Positions 6,160 to 12,725 of a stretch of 21,190 bases of DNA are shown here, piece by piece. The translations under genes and the position numbers were made by a program. The notes below the pieces were generated by a model that did not search any database, was not told the DNA's origin, and worked only from the letters and a program-made list of their open reading frames with translations. Source of the stretch: Patescibacteria group bacterium (GTDB lineage: Bacteria > Patescibacteriota > Patescibacteriia > UBA9934 > GWF2-40-263); the NCBI GenBank assembly GCA_004298405.1, contig SCSL01000066.1:1-21190 (forward strand). Reading direction: 5' to 3'. Position 1 is the first letter of the stretch. Each line of letters starts with the position of its first letter.

Positions 6160-6765
6160 TTGCTTCCATTGTGTGAGCTTGCCCGCGTCAATTTCGATTG
6201 CGTCTGCGCGGCGCAAGGCATTCCCTTGTCCTGGCCGTAAAATGTCCGTGTGTGGCGCATTGTTGAGCGCATCGACGATGTACCACAAGTTTTCCTCCTC
6301 CACCATCCATCCTCGATGAAATCGCGAGAGATCAACTGGCCGAGAATAAGAACGGAGTGTCTTACGACCGTCGTGAAGGAAGTACTCGTGAAAATAAGAC
6401 ATCGCCAACTCACCCACGGTTCGATAGACCGGCTCACGATAACGCAGGACGGCGTGGTTTGTTTTTGAAACAGCCCCCCATCGTCCCTGTTCTTGAAACA
6501 ATGCCACCACATGATCATCGTCGTGGTGTGCGGACGTAAGATCCAGAAGAAGTGGGCGCCGACCTTGCAGAGCAAACGCGCACGCGGCCAAAAGAGCTCC
6601 CTCGATGCAATGGGCACGGTGCTCACGCAACACTCGACGTGGGGACAATACCGTATCCCCTTCCTCCTCAAAATTAATAGGGATGGTATCCAAAAAATCC
6701 TGAACCCGCCGGGGGCGAATTAAGGATTTTAGAATCTTTACTTCTTCTTTTGTGAGTTCCTCCAT
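6145..6765 (-). CDS. transglutaminase-like superfamily protein
   Basis: 206 aa, no signal peptide or membrane segment. The centre has the spacing of a transglutaminase/papain-like fold: C53 in HCIEGALLA, then H85 in DDDHVVALF, with possible third residues in SKTNHAV. The reaction is unknown; family members include peptidases and structural proteins. The ATG at 6765 follows the rnc stop by only five bases, so it is probably co-transcribed and translationally coupled with rnc. The C-terminal tail KQTKTP is encoded by one arm of the terminator hairpin, so the repeat may have rebuilt the end of the gene. The fold call is by motif only. Confidence 0.65.
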   Translation of the reverse strand: MEELTKEEVKILKSLIRPRRVQDFLDTIPINFEEEGDTVLSPRRVLREHRAHCIEGALLAACAFALQGRRPLLLDLTSAHHDDDHVVALFQEQGRWGAVSKTNHAVLRYREPVYRTVGELAMSYFHEYFLHDGRKTLRSYSRPVDLSRFHRGWMVEEENLWYIVDALNNAPHTDILRPGQGNALRRADAIEIDAGKLTQWKQTKTP

Positions 6766-6770
6766 ATCCC

Positions 6771-7466
6771 TTACCAGTCCTTTGCCGCGATGCCGGCCTC
6801 TGCGGCGGAAACTTGTGCTTCTTGTTTTGATGTCCCATGTCCAATTGCCACCTGTTCCTTGCCTAAAAAGACTCCAACTTCAAACTGTTTCTCGTGGTCT
6901 GGTCCTGTTTCGGACAAAACTTTATAGGATGGCGTGATTCCCAAATGTTCCTGCGCGGCCTCTTGAAATCGACTTTTTGGATCGATGTAGAGACGGTGCT
7001 TCAAGATATTCGGAAGCTCGCACAAAACGCGCGTCGAAATAAAATCTTTAGCCGCCTCCCATCCACTGTCTAAATAAATCGCTCCAATGAGCGACTCAAA
7101 GGCATTCGCTAAAATGTACTTGCGCGCTTTGGAATTTTTGTCCTTTGACTCCCCTTTGGAAAGATGGAGATAAGGTTCGATTCCAAGTTTCGCACATAAT
7201 GCTGAGAGCATTTCTGCATTCACAAGTGCGGCGCGCCAGTTGGTAAGTTCTCCTTCTGGATTCTCGTAATTCTGATACAGGTATTCTGTGACCACAAGCT
7301 CAAGTACCGCGTCTCCAAGGAACTCGAGTCGTTCGTTGTGGCCAAGGGGAAAATCTGGATGCTCATTCAAGTAAGAGCGATGAACAAGCGCCTGGCGTAG
7401 CGTGTCGGTATTTTGAAACGTCACGCCAAGGGTTTGTTCCAGATCGGAATAGTCTTCTTTAGGCAT
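6771..7466 (-). CDS. rnc: ribonuclease III
   Basis: Double-strand-specific endoribonuclease for rRNA and mRNA processing. 231 aa, a normal length. The signature NERLEFLGDAVLE (44-56) carries the Mg-binding acidic residues, and the second acidic motif is in FESLIGAIYLDSG. A dsRNA-binding domain fills about 155-228 (FQEAAQEHLG...AAEAGIAA). The start at 7466 lacks any SD; upstream is pyrimidine-rich (CCACTATG) and a five-unit 8-bp tandem repeat separates it from nusB. It is probably in one transcript with nusB upstream and the transglutaminase-like gene downstream. Confidence 0.95.
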   Translation of the reverse strand: MPKEDYSDLEQTLGVTFQNTDTLRQALVHRSYLNEHPDFPLGHNERLEFLGDAVLELVVTEYLYQNYENPEGELTNWRAALVNAEMLSALCAKLGIEPYLHLSKGESKDKNSKARKYILANAFESLIGAIYLDSGWEAAKDFISTRVLCELPNILKHRLYIDPKSRFQEAAQEHLGITPSYKVLSETGPDHEKQFEVGVFLGKEQVAIGHGTSKQEAQVSAAEAGIAAKDW

Positions 7467-7475
7467 AGTGGGGTA

Positions 7476-7515
7476 GGTGGTTAGGTGGTTAGGTGGTTAG
7501 GTGGTTAGGTGGTTA
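7476..7515. repeat. 8-bp tandem repeat, five units
   Basis: GGTGGTTA repeated five times without error (7476-7515), followed by GG. It spans the last codons and stop of nusB (stop at 7497-7499) and the spacer before rnc. The unit is not a multiple of three. Confidence 0.95.
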
Positions 7516-7961
7516 GGATTCTTATCTACTTCCTTCATCTCACCGCGCGAAACCATGTCTTTATAGATCGCGCCCAAAACACCGTTCACGAACCGACCAG
7601 AGGCCTGGCCACCAAACCCTTTCGCAAGTTCAATCGCCTCATTGATGGCGACCTTGGCAGGGATGCGTTCATGAAACTTGAGCTCAAAGACGCCAAGGCG
7701 CAAAACATTTCGATCAATGACCGTAATCGAGTCCAGCGGCCAGTTGGGAGCAAACTTCGTAATAATCTCGTCGATCGCGGGACGATGTTCGACAACCCCC
7801 TCGATGAGCTCGCCAATAAATCCCTCATCCTCAAACTTCGGGGCAAACTCCTCGCGGTTGAACGCAATAATTTCCGGAAGTTTGCCTTCAGGCATGCGTA
7901 GAAAATCCCATTGGTATAACGACTGCAAGGCAATCGTACGTGAAAGGTGACGATTGGACAT
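7497..7961 (-). CDS. nusB: transcription antitermination factor NusB
   Basis: All-helical RNA-binding factor of the rRNA antitermination complex (partner NusE/S10). 154 aa. The typical start SRTIALQSLYQWDF and the C-terminal block AINEAIELAKGFGG...FVNGVLGAIY are clear. The last residues (NPNHLTT) come from the 8-bp tandem repeat, so the tail is repeat-derived. The ATG at 7961 has no SD (context CCCTATG). An extended -10 element about 40 bases upstream, abutting the rpmF terminator, probably drives nusB-rnc and the gene after it. Confidence 0.95.
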   Translation of the reverse strand: MSNRHLSRTIALQSLYQWDFLRMPEGKLPEIIAFNREEFAPKFEDEGFIGELIEGVVEHRPAIDEIITKFAPNWPLDSITVIDRNVLRLGVFELKFHERIPAKVAINEAIELAKGFGGQASGRFVNGVLGAIYKDMVSRGEMKEVDKNPNHLTT

Positions 7962-7998
7962 AGGGACAAAGAGCTAAAGAGCGAAATGAGATAATGAC

Positions 7999-8007
7999 AT
8001 TTTAGCA
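7999..8007 (-). promoter_or_regulatory. extended -10 promoter of nusB
   Basis: Minus-strand TGCTAAAAT: a TGn extension plus TAAAAT, 5 of 6 to consensus. No clear -35. It directly follows the T-tract of the rpmF terminator. Confidence 0.5.
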
Positions 8008-8036
8008 GAAAAAGCATCGACCTACGATGCTTTTTC
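8008..8036 (-). terminator. terminator of rpmF
   Basis: A perfect 12-bp stem (8008-8019 with 8025-8036) and 5-nt loop ending in TTTTTC on the minus strand. The rpmF stop TAG (8022-8024) lies in the loop, so the last codons of rpmF form the 5' arm. Confidence 0.85.
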
Positions 8037-8291
8037 GTCTTTGGGATCCGATCCTTCCTGCGTGTGGTCATGATTGTGGACAGGAGCCGCCTTTTTGGCC
8101 TCTCTTTTGAGATCGCGAGTCGTGTCAATAACCTGCTTCCCTTTGTAGGTACCGCAGTTCTTACAGGCCGTGTGGGGCAAAAGCGGCGCTTGGCACGTCG
8201 TACACAACCCAACGTTGGTTGGCTTGAGTGCATCATGAGCCCGACGTCGACGAACGTGCGATCGAGAATGTCTACGTGCTGGTACTGGCAT
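8022..8291 (-). CDS. rpmF: 50S ribosomal protein L32
   Basis: Large-subunit protein. The N-terminus is typical (MPVPARRHSRSHVRRRRAHD), followed by a zinc ribbon with two CxxC pairs (CTTC and CKNC, about 30-46). At 89 aa it is longer than the usual 56-60; the extra 30 residues form a charged tail rich in H, D and K. The ATG at 8291 has no SD (TTTCTATG). It has its own strong promoter (8321-8349) and terminator, so it is a single-gene unit between gyrA and nusB. Confidence 0.93.
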   Translation of the reverse strand: MPVPARRHSRSHVRRRRAHDALKPTNVGLCTTCQAPLLPHTACKNCGTYKGKQVIDTTRDLKREAKKAAPVHNHDHTQEGSDPKDEKAS

Positions 8292-8320
8292 AGAAAAATC
8301 AATGGGGAATAACGCGGGCG

Positions 8321-8349
8321 ATGGTACCAGTGAAGAAATTTCCTGTCAA
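8321..8349 (-). promoter_or_regulatory. strong promoter of rpmF
   Basis: Minus-strand TTGACA (8344-8349), a 17-base spacer and TACCAT (8321-8326) preceded by TGG, an extended -10. Two further TTGACG copies sit upstream at 15-bp intervals. Confidence 0.7.
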
Positions 8350-8351
8350 CG

Positions 8352-8380
8352 GTCATGTCGTCAACTGTCATGTCGTCAAC
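8352..8380. repeat. 15-bp tandem repeat upstream of the rpmF promoter
   Basis: GTCATGTCGTCAAC occurs at 8352-8365 and 8367-8380, a period of 15. A third partial unit (GTCAAC, 8345-8350) holds the -35 itself. It could be an operator array or the product of slippage. Confidence 0.85.
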
Positions 8381-8395
8381 GAACGGTCGGTGTGT

Positions 8396-10879
8396 TTATA
8401 TAAGCGCGACACTCGCAACTGTGTCCTTTTCTTTCTTGAAACGCATCACACGCACGCCTTGAGTTGCTCGTCCTAACACGGAAACGGATTTGAGAGGAGA
8501 GCGCAGAACCTGTCCCGCTTCTGATACCACAAAGAGGTCGCGTGGATCATCCGCCGGAACAATATAGGCGCTCACAATCTCCCCCGTCTTCTTTGTGATC
8601 TTCGCGGTCTTGATTCCTGATCCTCCCCGTCGTTGGACTTTGTACTCTTTCAGTTCACTGCGCTTCCCATATCCTTCGTGCATGACAACCAAAAGTTGAT
8701 CTCCATTTTTTGAGCTCGTTGCCCCAACGACATCCATCCCAACAATCTGGTCCTTGCTCTTGAGTTTCATGCCGCGTACGCCGGAGGCATTGCGCCCCAT
8801 GGCACGGATATCCGTTTCCTTGAACCGAATCGCTTGACCCTGTTGGCTCACCATAATGACTTCATCCTTTCCGGTAGTCGGTTTCACCCACTGCAGGTTA
8901 TCGCCATCTACAAGCTTAATCGCAATGAGTCCAGAACGGCGGATATTTTCAAACTGGTCGAGTTCGACTTTCTTGGCCGTTCCTTGGCTGGTGACCATGA
9001 GCAGGTATTTCATGCTTTCCATATCTTCCAATGAAAACGTCGCTGTCACAGCCTCACCAGGAGCAAGCTGAAGAAAATTCACAATCGCCTGACCTTTTGC
9101 GGTTCGGGAGGCTTCAGGAACATCATAAGCCTTGAGACGGAACACGCGGCCACGGTTCGTGAAAAACATCAGATCCTTGTGAGTCGTTGTTGTGAACACT
9201 TGCTCGACCACGTCGTCTTCTTTGGTCGTGAGTCCAGCAACACCCTTGCCACCGCGATGCTGTGTCTTGAATGTATCGGGGGGAATGCGCTTAATGTACC
9301 CAGCTTTGGTAATCATCACGACGGTCTGCGTGTCAGGCACCACGTCCTCAATCGAAAATTCTTTGATCCCATGTTTCACGATTTGCGTTCGGCGTGGGCT
9401 TCCATAGGTATCTCGCAACTCTTCCACCTCCGTGGCAATGACCGCCATCATTTTTTTCTCGCTCTTCAATATCGCTGAAAGCTCTTCGATCAGCTTCTGC
9501 ATCTCTTTGTATTCTGTTTCGACTTTCAGAGTCTCAAGGTTGGCGAGATTCTGCAGGCGCATTTCCAAAATAGCCGAGGCTTGGCGCTCGGAAAGCTTAA
9601 ACTTGCTCACCAGGTTTACTCGCGCTTCATCTTTATCCTTACTCTTTTTGATTGTCTTGATGATTTCATCGATCTTTAAGATGGCAATACTCAATCCTTC
9701 CAAAATATGCGCACGGTCGGTGGCTCGTGCCAAATCAAACTCCGTGCGGCGTCGCACCACCTCACGACGATGTTTCACGTACTCCTCCAAAATCATCTTG
9801 AGGTTCAGCACGCGTGGTTGGATCCCGTCCACGAGCGCCAGCATGTTGTAGTGGATCGTCTCCTGAAGTTGCGATGATTGGTAAAGACGATTGAGTACCT
9901 TTTTTGGGTACGCGTCACGCTTGAGTTCAATGACAATTCGTACGCCGTCCTTGTTTGATTCATCACGTAAATCGCGAATCCCTTCTATTTTTTTGTCGCG
10001 GACGTTTTCGGCAATCTTCATGAGCAAATTCGATTTGTTCACCTGATACGGAATCTCCGAAACAATAATCGCAAAGTTCCCTTTGCTATCTTCGATGATC
10101 TCCGTTTTCGCCCGCACGACCACTCCGCCCTTTCCTGTAGCAAACGCGACCTTCATGTCTTTTTGATTGTAGGCAACCGCACCTGTCGGAAAATCTGGAC
10201 CTTGTACGATCTCGGCTAACTCATCAATCGACGCATCGCGGTTCTTGATGAGAAGTAAAATGGCGTTCGCAACTTCCGTAAGATTATGGGGAGGAATATT
10301 GGAAGCCATACCCACCGCAATTCCGACCGTTCCGTTGATGAGCAAATTTGGAAGTTTGGCGGGGAGAACTTTCGGCTCCTTATGCGTTCCATCAAATGTC
10401 GGCATGAAGTCGACGGTATTTTTCTCAATATCCAAAAGCAGTTCCTCACTTACCTGTTCAAGTTTTGCTTCGGTATACCGATACGCGGCCGCTGAGTCAC
10501 CATCAAGCGATCCGAAGTTTCCTTGCCCGCGAATAAGCGGCATGCGCATGGAAAAATCTTGTGCCATACGCACAAGGGAGTCATATACCGCAGAGTCCCC
10601 GTGCGGATGGTATTTTCCCAACACGTCTCCGACCACCGCCGCACACTTTTTGAACTTGGCGCTACTTCGCAATCCTGTCTGCCACATGGAGTAGAGAATG
10701 CGTCGATGGACAGGCTTGAGCCCATCGCGAATATCCGGAAGCGCACGTCCGACGATAACGGACATAGCGTAATCCAAATACGACGTCTGCATTTCCGTCA
10801 CCAAACTTTGCGACACGATGGACTCGTGCAGTGGGAGCTGAGGCTCAGAGGGTTCACGGGGTAATGTCTTCTTGTTCAT
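8396..10879 (-). CDS. gyrA: DNA gyrase subunit A
   Basis: Cleaves and rejoins DNA in the A2B2 gyrase that introduces negative supercoils. 827 aa. The breakage-reunion domain shows SYLDYAMSVIVGRALPD (33-49), the quinolone-determining segment with S96 and D100 in the wild-type state, and catalytic Y135 in YRYTE. The C-terminal pinwheel carries a GyrA box read as QHRGGKG (consensus QRRGGKG), which favours GyrA over ParC. The ATG at 10879 overlaps the end of the small membrane protein gene by 26 bases and has no SD (CTCCTATG), so translation probably depends on coupling. gyrB is not in the window. Confidence 0.96.
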   Translation of the reverse strand: MNKKTLPREPSEPQLPLHESIVSQSLVTEMQTSYLDYAMSVIVGRALPDIRDGLKPVHRRILYSMWQTGLRSSAKFKKCAAVVGDVLGKYHPHGDSAVYDSLVRMAQDFSMRMPLIRGQGNFGSLDGDSAAAYRYTEAKLEQVSEELLLDIEKNTVDFMPTFDGTHKEPKVLPAKLPNLLINGTVGIAVGMASNIPPHNLTEVANAILLLIKNRDASIDELAEIVQGPDFPTGAVAYNQKDMKVAFATGKGGVVVRAKTEIIEDSKGNFAIIVSEIPYQVNKSNLLMKIAENVRDKKIEGIRDLRDESNKDGVRIVIELKRDAYPKKVLNRLYQSSQLQETIHYNMLALVDGIQPRVLNLKMILEEYVKHRREVVRRRTEFDLARATDRAHILEGLSIAILKIDEIIKTIKKSKDKDEARVNLVSKFKLSERQASAILEMRLQNLANLETLKVETEYKEMQKLIEELSAILKSEKKMMAVIATEVEELRDTYGSPRRTQIVKHGIKEFSIEDVVPDTQTVVMITKAGYIKRIPPDTFKTQHRGGKGVAGLTTKEDDVVEQVFTTTTHKDLMFFTNRGRVFRLKAYDVPEASRTAKGQAIVNFLQLAPGEAVTATFSLEDMESMKYLLMVTSQGTAKKVELDQFENIRRSGLIAIKLVDGDNLQWVKPTTGKDEVIMVSQQGQAIRFKETDIRAMGRNASGVRGMKLKSKDQIVGMDVVGATSSKNGDQLLVVMHEGYGKRSELKEYKVQRRGGSGIKTAKITKKTGEIVSAYIVPADDPRDLFVVSEAGQVLRSPLKSVSVLGRATQGVRVMRFKKEKDTVASVALI

Positions 10880-11204
10880 AGGAGGGTTCGGGGTCTGTAG
10901 GGGTTTCTTGTTGTCGTAATTTTTCTGCTTCGTATCCAGCTTTCAACGCCTCAATCGCATCTGAGATTTCGTCGATCTGTTCTCCCGGATCCCCTTGTGC
11001 TGATTGAATTCCTTCCGCGGCTTGATTGATCCGTTCCTCGATGGACGTCTTGATCGTTGGGACATCGGCCATCAGCTCTCGGATCGTCATAAGCCAGCCC
11101 CCCAAGATAATGATCCCTCCTGTACACATCAGGATCCAGAACCAGCACCGTTGTCTTGCACTCAGTGGCCGAAGCGACTGCGGTTTTGGTCGAGACGTCG
11201 GCAT
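10854..11204 (-). CDS. small single-pass membrane protein
   Basis: 116 aa, family not recognised. A basic N-terminus (about 20 residues) is followed by one hydrophobic segment (about 21-42, CWFWILMCTGGIIILGGW). Then comes an acidic, probably coiled-coil stretch (IEERINQAAEGI...AIEALKAGYEAEKLRQQ) and an acidic tail. The pattern fits an inner-membrane anchor; the positive-inside rule suggests the coiled part faces outward. The start lies four bases after the stop of the MBL-fold gene, and the end overlaps gyrA by 26 bases, so it is part of the gyrA operon. Confidence 0.7.
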   Translation of the reverse strand: MPTSRPKPQSLRPLSARQRCWFWILMCTGGIIILGGWLMTIRELMADVPTIKTSIEERINQAAEGIQSAQGDPGEQIDEISDAIEALKAGYEAEKLRQQETPTDPEPSYEQEDITP

Positions 11205-11208
11205 AGCC

Positions 11209-11859
11209 TCAGCGTGTCAGGGAAAGAATGAGCATGTCATCTTCCGGGAGATCCTTGCGGGTCACTTTATACTTATTCATGTCCTCCCGACGGCAGGTTC
11301 CGAAGGCTTTACAAAAATCATCAATGCTCGAGAACGATTCCTTCATCCCAGGAAGGGCATGGGTCATGGGAATGACGACGCGAGGTTCGATTTGAGAGAT
11401 CACTTCCGCCGCGACCTTTGGATCCATCACCCGTCCCCCGCCAACAGGGATCAAGAGAATGTCGATGTTCTCGAGTTTTTGGAGTTCATCATCGGTGAGT
11501 GCTCGATCCAACGCTCCCAAATGTGCCAAACGCATCCCCTCGGATTCAATGCGAAACAGCAGATTCTGAATCTTTCTCCCTTTCTCTTCATGTGTGAGTG
11601 GAGCAGAGACACCAAAAACAAAAACGCTTCTCACTTCAAATTCTCCAGGAAGATCAATCACGTAAGGACTCCCCATGACCGCTTCACGGTTATTGGCATC
11701 CTCTTCCTTGTGAGACTCCAAAAGAATTTCTGCCTCCAGCGTCCGCGGAAATCGAAGACCCGTCGTATTTTGATACGGATCCGTGACAATACGAACATCT
11801 CCACCGGACGTTTTGGTTGTGATTTCAAAAGACGAAAACCCGTTCCAAGAAATTTGCAT
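11209..11859 (-). CDS. metallo-beta-lactamase-fold protein (UlaG-like), degenerate metal site
   Basis: 216 aa, resembling the Zn-dependent hydrolases of COG2220: opening MQISWNGFSSFEI, DP at 27-28, VIDLPGEFEV at 68-77, LAHLGALDRALTDDEL at 111-126 and IDILLIPVGGG. The usual HxHxDH block reads SHKEEDAN: H50 and D54 are kept, but the second and third histidines are replaced by E and A. H113 and H167 remain. Catalysis may be altered or lost. A possible SD (AGGAAGAA) lies in the tail of the upstream gene, 4 bases from its stop. Second gene of the four-gene gyrA operon. Confidence 0.75.
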   Translation of the reverse strand: MQISWNGFSSFEITTKTSGGDVRIVTDPYQNTTGLRFPRTLEAEILLESHKEEDANNREAVMGSPYVIDLPGEFEVRSVFVFGVSAPLTHEEKGRKIQNLLFRIESEGMRLAHLGALDRALTDDELQKLENIDILLIPVGGGRVMDPKVAAEVISQIEPRVVIPMTHALPGMKESFSSIDDFCKAFGTCRREDMNKYKVTRKDLPEDDMLILSLTR

Positions 11860-11863
11860 ACAA

Positions 11864-12544
11864 TTATTCTTCCTGCGCGAATGTATCCTTCCAATATTCG
11901 ATCTCCTTTTTCACAAGTTCGAGTTCTGGATCAGGCTCAGTAACCAAAAATCCTTCCCGGAAACGTTCCACCTTGTTCCTTATCTCAGCCTGCTGGGTTT
12001 CATCGCCTCCTTGCGCAAGCTGTTCAAGCTCTTCAATCGCCTCTTCAATCTTTTGTGCCTTTCGTGTCCATTCATCGACAAGCGCTTGATATTGTTGTGC
12101 TTGCTCCCCCACCCGATTCCTGAGAATCTCCGCAAGCTTATCCTGAGCAACAAGAATACCATCCTCCACCTGGTACCGTTGTTTGGCATCAAGAGATTCT
12201 ATAAACAGGTCACTGGAAACAAGCTCAGAGAGACTCACCCCTTCCTCTAAATGGGGCTTGATGACGGCGCGCACAGTTTCATCAACATGTTCAAGAACCA
12301 TTTTGTTGAGCATCTCCTCAGCCGTTGAGTTGGTGAGTTCCTCGTAGGCATGACGGTAGGGATATTCCTTGATTCCAATCGTATAAAACGCGTGCTTGAT
12401 CGCCGCCTCGTCGAGGGCTTCATTTTGTGCGAGGTCATCATGGAGCTTTTGAGCCTCTTGTTTGATCACGGGCGGGAGCGTCGGAACGGAATGCTTAATG
12501 GCGTACTGAAACTCGTCGAGCATGGATTGGTGTGGATGGGACAT
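11864..12544 (-). CDS. hypothetical helical protein, 226 aa
   Basis: Family not recognised. Acidic and almost wholly helical; residues about 130-190 are strongly coiled-coil-like (KLAEILRNRVGEQAQQYQAL, RKAQKIEEAIEELEQLAQ). No signal peptide or membrane segment, so probably cytosolic. The ATG at 12544 is chosen over a TTG two codons upstream. There is no SD (GACTATG). It is the first gene of the operon leading to gyrA, driven by the promoter at 12576-12604. Confidence 0.7.
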   Translation of the reverse strand: MSHPHQSMLDEFQYAIKHSVPTLPPVIKQEAQKLHDDLAQNEALDEAAIKHAFYTIGIKEYPYRHAYEELTNSTAEEMLNKMVLEHVDETVRAVIKPHLEEGVSLSELVSSDLFIESLDAKQRYQVEDGILVAQDKLAEILRNRVGEQAQQYQALVDEWTRKAQKIEEAIEELEQLAQGGDETQQAEIRNKVERFREGFLVTEPDPELELVKKEIEYWKDTFAQEE

Positions 12545-12575
12545 AGTCAAGGTTATCTAGCTTTTCAACACCCAA

Positions 12576-12604
12576 AGCCTATCAAAAAATCTCAAACCCT
12601 TCAA
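12576..12604 (-). promoter_or_regulatory. promoter of the gyrA operon
   Basis: Minus-strand TTGAAG (12599-12604), a 17-base spacer and TAGGCT (12576-12581). It is back to back with the S1 promoter; the two -35 elements are eight bases apart. Confidence 0.5.
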
Positions 12605-12612
12605 GTGAAAAA

Positions 12613-12640
12613 TTGACATTTTTCGACTCTCTGCTACACT
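12613..12640 (+). promoter_or_regulatory. promoter of the S1-ftsH operon
   Basis: TTGACA (12613-12618), a 16-base spacer and TACACT (12635-12640) preceded by TGC, an extended -10. The predicted leader is about 80 bases, long for this window, and contains a short CCTT / AAGG hairpin near 12688-12699. Confidence 0.65.
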
Positions 12641-12725
12641 CCGCTCGTCATTAACTTACTTAATCCCGTGTGAGCCCTCCCACGAAGCCTTGGCGAAGGG
12701 GGACCGCTTGCCGGCATATTTTTAT

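Noticed and set aside
7476..7515. CRISPR array or origin iterons for the 8-bp repeats
   Set aside because: Units are directly adjacent with no spacers, far too short for CRISPR, and there is no dnaA or replication gene nearby.
12641..12725. Known S1 autoregulatory leader
   Set aside because: Only a short CCTT/AAGG hairpin is visible; nothing matches a leader structure that I can name.
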